This document shows, in pieces, positions 36,767-45,502 of a DNA stretch of 64,000 nt. A program made the position numbers and the translations under genes. Positions within the stretch are counted from its first letter, which is position 1; each line of letters starts with the position of its first letter. The DNA comes from Pseudooceanicola sediminis (GTDB lineage Bacteria > Pseudomonadota > Alphaproteobacteria > Rhodobacterales > Rhodobacteraceae). The stretch spans positions 1 to 64,000 of the forward strand of contig NZ_QWJJ01000017.1 of the NCBI RefSeq assembly GCF_003575965.1. Reading direction: 5' to 3'. The notes under the pieces were generated by a model, which saw only the letters and a list, made by a program, of their open reading frames with translations, did not search any database and was not told the DNA's origin.

Positions 36767-37486
36767 TCAGGCCAGCTTGTCCGCGAAAAGCGCCAGCATG
36801 TTGGCCCAGCCGCGTGTCGTCGCGGCCTCGGAATAGCCCATGCCGGCGCCCTTGGCCTTGAGGTTGGTAAAGCCGTGGCCGGTGTGACCGAACCCCAGCA
36901 GTTGCCAGTCGTCGCAATGGGCGGTCAGTTCCGCCGCCAGCGCCACGGTCTGTTCCGGCGTGGCCAGCGGGTCGTCCCAGCCGTGCAGGATCAGCATCGC
37001 GGGCTTCATCGTCTGACTGCCTGCGGGGGGCGCGTCATAGACCCCGTGAAAGGTGACGCCGGCGCGAAAATCCGCGCCCGAGCGCGCCAGATCCAGCACC
37101 GCCTTGCCGCCAAAGCAGAACCCCATCGCACCAAGTCGCGCCGCGTCGACCTGTGGTTGTTCCGCCAGCGCTGCCAGCGCGCCCTGCATCCGCGCGGCCA
37201 GCAGCGGGCGGTCGTTCTGCATACCCTGCATCAATGCGCTGGCGTCTTCTCGGTTCTCCGCGTAGGCGCCGCCGCTGTAGTAATCGACGCCCAAAGCGGC
37301 ATAACCCACGCCCGCCAGCCGTTCCGCCACGGCGCGATCACTGTCGGACAATCCGCCAAAGGCAGGCGCGACCAGCACGCCCGGATGCGGCCCCGGCCCG
37401 GCGGGCAGCGCCAGGTAGCCGTGGCAATCGGCCCCGCCCGCGACATAGGTCAGCGGTTTGGCGGTGACGGAGGTGGCATCACTCAT
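36767..37486 (-). CDS. Dienelactone hydrolase family protein
   Basis: A 239-residue alpha/beta hydrolase of the dienelactone hydrolase family. The catalytic triad is seen as Cys124 in GFCFGGKAV, Asp171/172 in HGWDDPLA, and His204 in GHTGHGF. A cysteine nucleophile is the hallmark of this family. No chlorocatechol pathway gene is near, so the substrate is open; many members hydrolyse other lactones or esters. ATG 37486 precedes the first strand; longer in-frame starts run into low-complexity sequence of the neighbouring MORN gene's 3' flank. Confidence 0.9.
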   Translation of the reverse strand: MSDATSVTAKPLTYVAGGADCHGYLALPAGPGPHPGVLVAPAFGGLSDSDRAVAERLAGVGYAALGVDYYSGGAYAENREDASALMQGMQNDRPLLAARMQGALAALAEQPQVDAARLGAMGFCFGGKAVLDLARSGADFRAGVTFHGVYDAPPAGSQTMKPAMLILHGWDDPLATPEQTVALAAELTAHCDDWQLLGFGHTGHGFTNLKAKGAGMGYSEAATTRGWANMLALFADKLA

Positions 37487-37607
37487 GGTACGATCCTTTC
37501 GATGCTGTGAAACCAAAAGGCCCCGCGAAATCCGCGAGGCCCGATGCTGTAGATGAAGCAGGGGTGTGCATGAACCAGGGCCCTGCGTGTAACAGACGTG
37601 ACACGGA

Positions 37608-39167
37608 TCAGTTCGCCGGTTCCTGTTCCGCTGCCGGCGCATCCGCCTCAGGGGCAGGCGCATCGGGGGCAGTCGCATCCGCCCCAGGCGCATCTGCTTC
37701 GGGGGCAGCCGAATCCGGTTCGACAGGCGCGGGGTCGGCGGGCAGCGGCGCAGCGGTGCTGCCCTCGGCCCCTTCCAACGCGCCGTTCGACCATTCGCCC
37801 GACAGAACCTCGCCCGTGGCATATGTCAGCGTGCCTTCGCCCTGGCGGCGGCCCTCTTCGAACGTGCCCGCATAGACATCGCCGTTGGTATAGGTGGCCA
37901 CGCCCTTGCCCGTCATCTCGCCCGCTTTCCACGCGCCCTCATAGGAAAACCCGTCCGGCATGGTGATCTTGCCCATGCCGTCACGCTCTCCGGCGACGAA
38001 ATCGCCGGTATAGACCATGCCACCTGGAAAGGTCGCCGTGCCCTTGCCCTGACGCTGGCCCGCAACCCAGTCGCCCTCATAGCGATAGCCGTCGGAATGG
38101 GTCATGACGCCATAGCCATCATTCTTGGCCTGCTTGAAACCGCCCTTGTAGACCACGCCGGTGGGAAAGCGCGCCTCGCCTTCCCCTTCGATCACGCCAT
38201 CCACCCAGTCGCCTTCGTAGGTCGCGCCATCGGGATAGGTGATCTTGCCCTTGCCATTGGCCAGGTCGTTCTCGAATTGCCCTTCATAGACCGATCCGTC
38301 GGGAAAGGTGACCGATCCTTCACCGGCAATCTTGTCGGCAGCCCACTGCCCTTCGTAGCGATAGCCGTCGACCCCCGTAAAGGTGCCGGTGCCTTCGCGT
38401 TTGTCATCGACAAACCCGCCTTCGTAGATATCGCCATTGGCATAGGTCACGCGCCCCTGTCCCGCGCGCTTGCCGTCCTGCAACGTGCCTTCGTAGATGT
38501 CGCCGTTCGGCTGGGTCAGCTTGCCCTCGCCGCTGATCTGGCCGTTGTCCCAGGCGCCGGTATAGCTCAGCCCGTCGGACATGATCAGGCTGCCCTGCCC
38601 CTGGCGCACACCCGCGACGATCTCTCCGTCATAGGTTGCGCCATCGGGATAGGTGATGGTACCGGTGCCTTCCTTGACGCCGTTGACCCAATCGCCTTCA
38701 TAGACATAGCCGTCGGGGTTCTGCATCCGGCCCTTGCCGTGGTGCATGGCGTTGCGAAAGCCGCCCTCGTAGCGCACGCCGTTGGCATATTCCGCGATGC
38801 CCTGGCCGGTGATCTTGCCGTCGACCCACTCGCCCTCATACGTGCCACCGTCGGAAAAGGTGATCTTGCCAAAGCCCTCGGGCTTGCCCTTGGCAAAGGC
38901 CCCTTCGTAGACCGATCCGTTGGGGAAACGCGCGCGTCCCTGGCCGCGGATTTCACCCTGCACCCAGTCGCCGGTATATTCATACCCGTTGGGCAACCTG
39001 TAGGTGCCCGTGCCGTCCTGCAACCCGTTCAGAAAGGTGCCTTCATAGACACCACCATCCTCGTATTGCTTGGTCTGCACATTTGCGTCCTGCGCCCAGG
39101 TCGCCGTGGATACCAGCGCCACGCAGGCAACGCCCGCAACCAAAAGCGTCTTCAGCCTCTGTGCCAT
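37608..39167 (-). CDS. Exported MORN-repeat protein
   Basis: A 519-residue protein with a Sec signal (MAQRLKTLLVAGVACVALVS, cut near TWAQD at 30-32). About 19 MORN repeats of 23 residues follow, each built on YEG-x-W/F...G-x-G (from VYEGTFLNGLQDGTG to the last LSGEW). An Ala/Pro/Asp/Glu-rich tail of 50 residues (ADPAPVEPDSAAPEADAP) ends the protein. MORN repeats form an elongated beta-meander that binds proteins or lipids; the function of bacterial secreted ones is unknown. GGGAGAG precedes ATG 39167. No anchor or partner is visible. Confidence 0.92.
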   Translation of the reverse strand: MAQRLKTLLVAGVACVALVSTATWAQDANVQTKQYEDGGVYEGTFLNGLQDGTGTYRLPNGYEYTGDWVQGEIRGQGRARFPNGSVYEGAFAKGKPEGFGKITFSDGGTYEGEWVDGKITGQGIAEYANGVRYEGGFRNAMHHGKGRMQNPDGYVYEGDWVNGVKEGTGTITYPDGATYDGEIVAGVRQGQGSLIMSDGLSYTGAWDNGQISGEGKLTQPNGDIYEGTLQDGKRAGQGRVTYANGDIYEGGFVDDKREGTGTFTGVDGYRYEGQWAADKIAGEGSVTFPDGSVYEGQFENDLANGKGKITYPDGATYEGDWVDGVIEGEGEARFPTGVVYKGGFKQAKNDGYGVMTHSDGYRYEGDWVAGQRQGKGTATFPGGMVYTGDFVAGERDGMGKITMPDGFSYEGAWKAGEMTGKGVATYTNGDVYAGTFEEGRRQGEGTLTYATGEVLSGEWSNGALEGAEGSTAAPLPADPAPVEPDSAAPEADAPGADATAPDAPAPEADAPAAEQEPAN

Positions 39168-39412
39168 GTTCTCTCCCTGAACCCGCAATTCCCGGCTGGG
39201 GGCCTGTCCTGGCGATCGACTTGGCCTGGCTCCCGGATTGGCGAAAACCTAAGCGAGGCAGCAGGACGATACAACGCCTTTCCGCGATTCGCGCCGGGGC
39301 GTGCCGCGAATCGCCCATGATCGGCAAATCGCCTTTCACTCGGCCCGCCATGCCGGTAATCAGGCCCAAAGCCCCGGAGCCGTTTTCCGCCGGGCAGCGC
39401 ACAGAGGGTCCA

Positions 39413-41071
39413 ATGTCCGACAGGTTCCGCATCACGCTGGCACAGCTCAACCCCACCGTCGGGGATATCGAAGGCAACGCACTCAAGGCCTTTACCGCCT
39501 GGCAGGCCGGACGCGCGGCGGGTGCCGATCTGGTCGCCCTGCCCGAAATGTTCATCACCGGCTACCAGGTACAGGACCTGATCGAAAAGCCCGTCTTTCA
39601 CCAGACCGCCATCGCGGCGATAGAGGCCCTGGCCGTGCAATGTGCCGACGGACCGGCCCTTGCCATCGGCGGCCCCTGGATCGAGGGTGCATCGCTCTAC
39701 AACGCCTACCACATCTGCCGCGGCGGCCGCGTCGTGAGCCGCGTTCTCAAGCACAACCTGCCCAATGAAACCGTCTTTGACGAGGTGCGCCTGTACGACA
39801 GCGGCCCCCTTGGCGGGCCCTATGCCGTGGGCAACACCCGCGTCGGCAGCCCGATCTGCGAAGACGCCTGGCACCCCGAAGTCTCCGAAACGCTGGCCGA
39901 GACCGGCGCCGAATTCCTGCTGGTTCCCAATGGCTCGCCCTATTACCGCGACAAGTTGGGCACGCGTTTCAACCACATGGTCGCGCGGGTGGTCGAAACC
40001 GGACTGCCCCTGATCTACCTCAACATGGTGGGCGGTCAGGACGACCAGGTGTTCGACGGGGCCAGCTTCGGCCTGAACCCCGGCGGCGCGCTGGCCTTTC
40101 AGATGCCCATGTTCGACGAGGACGTCGTGCATGTCGACCTGGCCCGCACCGCGGACGGCTGGCGCATCGAGGACGGCGAAAAGGCCCATGTGCCCGACGC
40201 ATGGGAACAGGATTATCGCGCCATGGTCGAATCCTTGCGCGACTATTGCGGCAAGACCGGGTTCAAGAAGGTTCTGCTGGGCATGTCGGGCGGGATCGAT
40301 TCCGCGCTGGTCGCGACCATCGCCGTTGACGCGCTCGGGCCGCAGAACGTGCGCTGTGTCATGCTGCCGTCCGAATACACCTCCGAACACTCGCTGGAAG
40401 ATGCCAAGGCCGCCGCGCAGGCATTGGGATGCCGCTACGACTTCGTGCCCATCAGCGATGGCCGCGACGCCATCACCAGCACCCTTGCCCCGCTGTTTGA
40501 AGGCACCGAACCCGACATCACCGAAGAGAACATCCAGTCCCGCCTGCGGGGTCTGCTGCTGATGGCGCTGTCGAACAAGTTCGGGGAAATGCTGCTGACC
40601 ACCGGAAACAAGTCCGAGGTCGCGGTCGGCTATGCCACGATCTATGGCGACATGGCGGGCGGCTACAACCCGATCAAGGATCTCTACAAGACCCGCGTGT
40701 TCGAACAATGCCACTGGCGCAATGCCAACCATCGACCCTGGATGGCCGGCCCCGAAGGCCTGGTCATCCCCGAACGCATCATCTCCAAACCGCCCTCGGC
40801 CGAGCTGCGCCCCGATCAGAAAGACAGCGATTCCCTGCCCGATTATCCCGTGCTCGACGGCATTCTCGACCTGCTGGTCGACCAGGATGCCTCGGTCAGC
40901 GATTGCGTGGCGGCCGGCTATGATCACGACGACGTGAAAAAGGTCGAACGCCTGATCTACCTCAGCGAATATAAACGCTTTCAGTCCGCGCCCGGCACCC
41001 GGCTGACCAAGCGGGCGTTCTGGCTGGACCGCCGCTATCCCATCGTCAACCGCTGGCGCGACGGCGGCTGA
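39413..41071 (+). CDS. nadE: Glutamine-dependent NAD+ synthase
   Basis: A 552-residue two-domain enzyme. The N-terminal nitrilase-type glutaminase domain carries the Glu45 (LPEMFITGY), Lys113 (LKHNLPNETVFDE) and Cys149 (SPICEDAW) triad and feeds ammonia to the C-terminal synthetase. There the ATP loop is SGGIDS (292-297), with TGNKSEVAVGYATIYGDMAGG further on. It makes NAD from deamido-NAD and glutamine. ATG 39413 has GAGGG upstream and starts the conserved first strand. The gene is divergent from the MORN gene. Confidence 0.96.
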   Translation: MSDRFRITLAQLNPTVGDIEGNALKAFTAWQAGRAAGADLVALPEMFITGYQVQDLIEKPVFHQTAIAAIEALAVQCADGPALAIGGPWIEGASLYNAYHICRGGRVVSRVLKHNLPNETVFDEVRLYDSGPLGGPYAVGNTRVGSPICEDAWHPEVSETLAETGAEFLLVPNGSPYYRDKLGTRFNHMVARVVETGLPLIYLNMVGGQDDQVFDGASFGLNPGGALAFQMPMFDEDVVHVDLARTADGWRIEDGEKAHVPDAWEQDYRAMVESLRDYCGKTGFKKVLLGMSGGIDSALVATIAVDALGPQNVRCVMLPSEYTSEHSLEDAKAAAQALGCRYDFVPISDGRDAITSTLAPLFEGTEPDITEENIQSRLRGLLLMALSNKFGEMLLTTGNKSEVAVGYATIYGDMAGGYNPIKDLYKTRVFEQCHWRNANHRPWMAGPEGLVIPERIISKPPSAELRPDQKDSDSLPDYPVLDGILDLLVDQDASVSDCVAAGYDHDDVKKVERLIYLSEYKRFQSAPGTRLTKRAFWLDRRYPIVNRWRDGG

Positions 41072-41183
41072 CGCGTCGCGCAAATGCGCGAAATACGACA
41101 GGCCCGGCGTCGCAATTTCACGCGCGTCGCTGGGCGACAGGCCCTATTGCCAGCGCTTCGCCTTATCGGAGCCCTGCGTTGTC

Positions 41184-41735
41184 ATGATCGCCTTTCACGT
41201 TGTTCCCCAAGCCTTTTCGCTGGCTGAATGTGCCCAGATCGCGGCCCTGGCCCTGGCCGCCCCGGCGCAGGAGGCCGGGCTGGTGCGCCGGGCGCGCGAT
41301 CACAACCTGCGCCGCGCCGAACTGGTCTGGGTCGACGATGTCCCCGACACCGATTGGGTGATGGACCGGCTGATCGACGTGGTCCGCGTCGCCAACCGCG
41401 AGGTGTTCGATTTCGACCTTCAGGACTTTGCCGAAAGCCCGCAGATCGCGCGCTATGACGCCGCGCGCCAAGGCCACTTCGGCTGGCATTCCGACGTCGG
41501 CGACGGCACGCTGGCGGCGCGGCGCAAGCTGACGCTGGTCACGCAATTGTCCGATCCGGGCGACTACAGCGGCGGCACGCTCGAGGTCTGGTTCGATTCC
41601 AACCTGCGCACCGCCCCGCTGGAGCCGGGCACCGCCGTGCTTTTCCCCTCGTTCGCGCTGCACCGCGTGGTTCCGGTGACGCAGGGAGAGCGGCTTTCGC
41701 TTACGGTTTGGGCGCACGGCGCACCATTTCGCTAA
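41184..41735 (+). CDS. 2-oxoglutarate/Fe(II)-dependent oxygenase
   Basis: A 183-residue P4H-type dioxygenase. The iron triad is His102 and Asp104 (GWHSDVGDG) and His160 (FALHRVVPV). Arg170 (GERLSLTVW) should bind the 2-oxoglutarate carboxylate. It resembles the PKHD-type/PiuC group, but is shorter and lacks the C-terminal extension. The substrate is unknown. It lies 112 bp after nadE on the same strand, without a visible terminator between, so they may be co-transcribed. Confidence 0.9.
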   Translation: MIAFHVVPQAFSLAECAQIAALALAAPAQEAGLVRRARDHNLRRAELVWVDDVPDTDWVMDRLIDVVRVANREVFDFDLQDFAESPQIARYDAARQGHFGWHSDVGDGTLAARRKLTLVTQLSDPGDYSGGTLEVWFDSNLRTAPLEPGTAVLFPSFALHRVVPVTQGERLSLTVWAHGAPFR

Positions 41736-41839
41736 ACCGCCCGTGCATTGGCGCACAGATCCTTTGCGCTGGCGCCAGTCGTATGGGGCGGCAAACAGGC
41801 GTAGATCCCGTGGCAGAATTCATCCACGGAGAGATCGCC

Positions 41840-42451
41840 ATGAGCGCCCCTAAAATCGCAGTCATCTATTATTCCACCTACGGCACCAACCACGCCGTTG
41901 CCGAGGAAGCCGCCCGCGCCGCGCGCGAAGCCGGTGCCGAAGTGCGCGTTCTGCGCGTTGCCGAAACCGCGCCGCAGGCCGTCATCGACACGCAAGACGC
42001 CTGGAAGGCCCAGGCCGACAAGGTCAAGGACGCCCCCGTCGCAACCCCCGACGACATGATCTGGGCCGATGGCTATTTCTTCTCCTTCCCGACCCGTTTC
42101 GGTTCGGCCCCCAGCCAGATGCGCGCCTTCATCGACACCCTCGGCGGTGTCTGGGCACAGGGCGGCCTGGCCAACAAGACCGTGTCCGCGACCACCAGCG
42201 CGGCCAACGATCACGGCGGCATGGAAAGCACCCTGTTGGGCTTTTACACCTCGGTCATGCACTGGGGCAGCATCATCGTGGCACCCGGTTTCACGCACGC
42301 CTCGATCGGCGAAGCGGGCGGCAACCCCTACGGCTTTGCCGTCAAGGCAGGTGAATTCAACGACGCCGGCAAGGCCGCCGTTGCCCACCAGGCCCAGCGT
42401 CTGGTCGAAATCACCGCCAAGATCGCAGCTCCGGTCACCGCCGAGGCCTGA
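41840..42451 (+). CDS. wrbA: NAD(P)H:quinone oxidoreductase, WrbA type
   Basis: A 203-residue flavodoxin-like protein of the WrbA family. It starts with the FMN phosphate loop [15 protein letters not shown], carries [20 protein letters not shown] and [20 protein letters not shown], and the typical [18 protein letters not shown]. WrbA tetramers reduce quinones by two electrons with NADH or NADPH and protect against oxidative stress. GGAGAG lies before ATG 41840. A perfect 10-bp palindrome CTGGCGCCAG at 41770-41779 in the leader could be an operator, without further evidence. A repeat-rich gap follows. Confidence 0.94.
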   Translation: MSAPKIAVIYYSTYGTNHAVAEEAARAAREAGAEVRVLRVAETAPQAVIDTQDAWKAQADKVKDAPVATPDDMIWADGYFFSFPTRFGSAPSQMRAFIDTLGGVWAQGGLANKTVSATTSAANDHGGMESTLLGFYTSVMHWGSIIVAPGFTHASIGEAGGNPYGFAVKAGEFNDAGKAAVAHQAQRLVEITAKIAAPVTAEA

Positions 42452-43099
42452 TCCCGCTTACCCGGATCTATGGGCTTCGGACCGATCCGGGGCAGACGGA
42501 CACAGGTCGGGCTGATCCAGATCGGAGCCAGCCCGATCGAGCCAGCCCGATCGAGCCGGGCAAAGTCGCGCCAGGCACGGTCAAGCCGGGCACAGTGGCG
42601 CAAAGACCGGTCCCGCCAAGCCCAGTAGCGGCAGGCCCGGTCGCTCTAGGCCCGGTCGCTCTAGGCCAAGTCGCGGCGGGCCCGGTTGCGGCAGGCCTGG
42701 TTGCGGCAGACTTGGCCGACCTAAGCCCCGTCTCCCGTCCGCACCCTGTGCGCGCGGTGTCTGCGCGGCCTGCCCCGTCGCGTTATGACCGGGCAGGTGC
42801 AGCGCCAGCGGCGCCTTTCTGGCGCAGATGGGCCTGACCGTACTTCCCCCGGCGCGTGCCCATCCGGCCCGCGCCGGTTTTCGTTTTTGGCCCTTCTGGC
42901 CATATCGACGCGGTCAGTCCCTTAGCCGACGCCATCCAAGGGATGCCGATCTGGCGACACCGAACTGACAACACCAAGCTCAAGCCGCCAAGCGGGCGAT
43001 CCCTTCGCGGCCAAAGACCAGCGCATCAAGGCTCCATCCCGCTCCGGGTCAGATCGGAACGCGCCGCGCCCTGCCCATTGCGCCCAGCCTTGGTGCGGG
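42452..43099. other. Repeat-rich intergenic region, no supported gene
   Basis: This 648-bp gap between wrbA and the response regulator's 3' end has a 14-bp doublet (GAGCCAGCCCGATC at 42525 and 42539) and a 15-bp array (next entry). An 80-codon plus-strand frame across the array (42595-42837) is only translated repeat plus low-complexity sequence, and I do not call it. Confidence 0.6.
42625..42714. repeat. Six 15-bp tandem units
   Basis: Units at 42625, 42640, 42655, 42670, 42685 and 42700, for example GTCGCTCTAGGCCCG and GTTGCGGCAGGCCTG. The array is intergenic, about 170 bp past the wrbA stop. Confidence 0.85.
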
Positions 43100-43807
43100 T
43101 CAGATCGCAAGCCTTTCTCCGATACGTTCCTGCAACAGCCCATCCAGCCGCGCCAGTTCCGGGCGCAACGGCATGCCCTGCACGCGCGCGCGGTCCAGCC
43201 GGTCTGCGGCGATGCCCAGCCCGGTGTCCCCCGCGCAATGCGCCACGCCGCGCAGGAACTGCCCCAGATAGGCCACTACCGCGTCATCCTCGGCCTCGCG
43301 CAGGATTTCAGCGGCATGGGCCATGTCGTCCTTGTAGGCGACGGGATCGGGTTCGACCCGTTCATCGGACACCGGCCGTGGCCCCGTCATGCGGTATTCC
43401 GGCGGCATATGCGTCAGCAGCGTGCGCTGAAACACGCCCAGGTTGGTCATCGGCTTGGACATGAAGCAATCGGCCCCCGCATTGCGCGCCGCTGCCTCTG
43501 ATCCCGGGTCCCCCGACACCGCCGCCACCACCGCGACCCGCGGCGTGGCCTGGGACAATTGCTCGATCAGCTCGGCCCCCGATCCGTCCGGCAGGCCCAT
43601 GTCAATGATCACGGCCGACGGCCTGTACACCTCCAGGTGCCGCCGCGCCGAGCGCAGGCAATCCGCCCGCCGGATCCGTGCACCAGATCGCAAGCACAGC
43701 AATCGCATCGCCTCCGACGCAAAAAGGCTATCCTCGACCACCAGGATGGTCATGCCCAGCATCGGGCGGGTCGCAGTCGGTGAAGACATCATTTCCAGCG
43801 GGTCCAT
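43100..43807 (-). CDS. Response regulator with receiver domain and unassigned C-terminal region
   Basis: A 235-residue protein. Residues about 19-135 are a CheY-type receiver: acidic pair Glu25/Asp26 (VVEDS), phospho-acceptor Asp69 (VIIDMGLPDGSG), and lysine in FMSKPM. About 100 residues follow (from RPVSDERVEPDPVAYKDDM to the end), helical and without a recognisable DNA-binding or enzymatic motif; an Hpt-like or phosphatase-like role cannot be judged. No histidine kinase is adjacent. The annotated longer start at 43825 is TTG; ATG 43807 has GAGGGA upstream and is preferred. Confidence 0.87.
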   Translation of the reverse strand: MDPLEMMSSPTATRPMLGMTILVVEDSLFASEAMRLLCLRSGARIRRADCLRSARRHLEVYRPSAVIIDMGLPDGSGAELIEQLSQATPRVAVVAAVSGDPGSEAAARNAGADCFMSKPMTNLGVFQRTLLTHMPPEYRMTGPRPVSDERVEPDPVAYKDDMAHAAEILREAEDDAVVAYLGQFLRGVAHCAGDTGLGIAADRLDRARVQGMPLRPELARLDGLLQERIGERLAI

Positions 43808-44064
43808 CGCACTTCCCTCGCTCAATCATCAACAGATTCGCCATAGTGGCCTCTGGAAAGGCTAGGCGTGCTTGGCTAATGCAAAGTTAACCGGGGCGCG
43901 TCGCCTCACACGCCCCCCCGCGCACGACCGGCACCCGCCCCGCGCTTGCCCACGGCCCTATTCGACCCGCCCCGCGTTTGCCCGCGACCAGCCGCCCGCT
44001 TGCCTGCACGCCCCTGCCCGGCGATAAACACCGCCAGGAGTGAGGATTCGGAGGAACACCCACC

Positions 44065-44469
44065 ATGATCGGTCGCCTGAACCATGTCGCCATTGCCGTG
44101 CCGGACCTCGACGCCGCCGCCGCCCAGTATCGCGGCGCTCTCGGGGCGCAGGTGGGCGCACCCCAGGACGAACCCGACCACGGCGTCACCGTGATCTTCA
44201 TCGAGCTGCCCAATACCAAGATCGAACTGCTGCACCCCCTGGGCGACGACAGCCCGATCAACGGCTTTCTGCAAAAGAACCCCGCGGGCGGCATTCACCA
44301 CATCTGTTACGAGGTCGAAGATATCCTTGCCGCGCGCGACCACCTGCAGGACACCGGCGCACGGGTGCTGGGCGACGGCACGCCAAAGATCGGCGCCCAT
44401 GGCAAGCCGGTGCTGTTTCTGCACCCCAAGGATTTCAACGGCTGCCTGATCGAACTGGAGCAAACCTGA
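44065..44469 (+). CDS. mce: Methylmalonyl-CoA epimerase
   Basis: A 134-residue glyoxalase/VOC-fold enzyme interconverting (S)- and (R)-methylmalonyl-CoA, needed between propionyl-CoA carboxylase and the mutase. Metal ligands are His7 (RLNHVAIAV), His88/His89 (GGIHHICYEV) and Glu130 (LIELEQ); the HPLGDDSPI segment is typical. GGAGG precedes the ATG. The stop overlaps the start of the DUF1467 gene by one base, so the two are translated together. It belongs functionally with meaB at 25 kb. Confidence 0.95.
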   Translation: MIGRLNHVAIAVPDLDAAAAQYRGALGAQVGAPQDEPDHGVTVIFIELPNTKIELLHPLGDDSPINGFLQKNPAGGIHHICYEVEDILAARDHLQDTGARVLGDGTPKIGAHGKPVLFLHPKDFNGCLIELEQT

Positions 44470-44750
44470 TGGGTATCACCTCGGCCATCGTTCTTTACGC
44501 CGTCATCTGGTGGATGACCCTGCTGTGCGTCGTGCCGGTGCGGCTGCGCACCCAGCAGGACATGGGAAAGGTCACCCCCGGCACCCAGTCCGGCGCCCCC
44601 GAGGTGCACCACCTCAAGGGCAAGGTGATCATCACCACCGGCATCGCCACGGTGCTGTTCGCCATCGCCGCAGGGATCATCCTGTCCGGTTGGATCAGCA
44701 TCGCGGATCTCGACTGGTTCGGGCGGATGGACACCCCCTACCCGACCTGA
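44469..44750 (+). CDS. DUF1467 family membrane protein
   Basis: A 93-residue protein with two membrane helices (ITSAIVLYAVIWWMTLLCVV and VIITTGIATVLFAIAAGIIL) around a short polar loop VPVRLRTQQDMGKVTPGTQ. This is the DUF1467 pattern, often directly after methylmalonyl-CoA epimerase in alphaproteobacteria; its function is unknown. The ATG overlaps the mce stop (TGATG). The stop lies inside the first unit of a 13-bp tandem repeat. Confidence 0.9.
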   Translation: MGITSAIVLYAVIWWMTLLCVVPVRLRTQQDMGKVTPGTQSGAPEVHHLKGKVIITTGIATVLFAIAAGIILSGWISIADLDWFGRMDTPYPT

Positions 44751-44782
44751 GTTCCTGACCTGAGTTTCCGACCTTGGTTTTC
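44744..44782. repeat. Three 13-bp tandem units at the DUF1467 stop
   Basis: GACCTGAGTTCCT, GACCTGAGTTTCC and GACCTTGGTTTTC at 44744, 44757 and 44770. The TGA stop of the DUF1467 gene is part of the first unit. Confidence 0.8.
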
Positions 44783-44797
44783 AGGGGCGGGCGCGGC

Positions 44798-45502
44798 TCA
44801 CCCCCGCCGGGCCAGCCCGTGATAGATGTGGGTAAAGGTCGCGGCGCCAAGGATCGGCACCACCAGGTTCAGGATCGGGACCGACAGCGGGATCGCCATC
44901 AGCGTGCCCGCGAACCAGATCGTGCCGGCGTGACGGCGACGCAGCACCTGCGCGCCGTCGCGCCCGACCCGGCGCATGGCCGCCAGCGTGAAATATTCCC
45001 GCCCCAGCAGAAACCCGTTCATCCCCCAAAAGATGAACGGCGCCAGCGGCGCAAAGATCAGGTACAGGATCAGCGCCAGCAGGTTCGCCACGATGATCAC
45101 CCCGGTAAAGCCCAGCGTGTCCATCAGCGTCTCAATGAAGGGCACGCCCTGCGCGGGCGGCAGCGCCGGATAGTGCTCCTCCTCCACGGCGTCCGCCACC
45201 TCTTCCAGGAAAAAGCCCATGATCCCCGAGGAAACCGGGATCATCAGGAACACCGACGCCAGCATCATCACCAGGAACCCCGAGGCGCTGGCCAGATCGT
45301 TCAGCCACGTCACCGGCCCGACAAAGGGCAAGGTCACGCTGTCGCCAACCGCCCAGCCCAGCACCCACATCAGCGCCGCCGTCACGGCCACCAGCAGGCC
45401 GATCGTCAAGCCAAGACCCAGGAACAGGACCCGCCGGAACCGTGGGTCGAACACCTGCCCGAGGGCGCGCGCAAAGGCGCCCGGGATTACGCCGACAGCC
45501 AT
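44798..45502 (-). CDS. EI24/CysZ-like integral membrane protein
   Basis: A 234-residue membrane protein of the EI24 domain family (which includes the sulfate transporter CysZ). It shows about five or six hydrophobic helices: VLFLGLGLTIGLLVAVTAAL, LVMMLASVFLMIPVSSGIMG, VIIVANLLALILYLIFAPLA and a late IPLSVPILNLVVPILGAA. The polar segment EEVADAVEEEHYPALPPAQG is characteristic of the group. Substrate and role are not visible here. The start overlaps the end of the upstream nitroreductase gene by 16 bp, so the two are probably co-translated. Confidence 0.87.
   Translation of the reverse strand: MAVGVIPGAFARALGQVFDPRFRRVLFLGLGLTIGLLVAVTAALMWVLGWAVGDSVTLPFVGPVTWLNDLASASGFLVMMLASVFLMIPVSSGIMGFFLEEVADAVEEEHYPALPPAQGVPFIETLMDTLGFTGVIIVANLLALILYLIFAPLAPFIFWGMNGFLLGREYFTLAAMRRVGRDGAQVLRRRHAGTIWFAGTLMAIPLSVPILNLVVPILGAATFTHIYHGLARRG

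Noticed and set aside
38097-39320. A 407-codon plus-strand frame with regular repeats
   Set aside because: The repeats are the reverse reading of the MORN repeats on the minus strand.
42595-42837. Possible 80-residue repeat protein (GPVAL-type units)
   Set aside because: It only translates the 15-bp array; no ribosome site and no non-repeat domain.
42452-43099. CRISPR array
   Set aside because: Units are directly adjacent without spacers, degenerate, and there is no cas gene.
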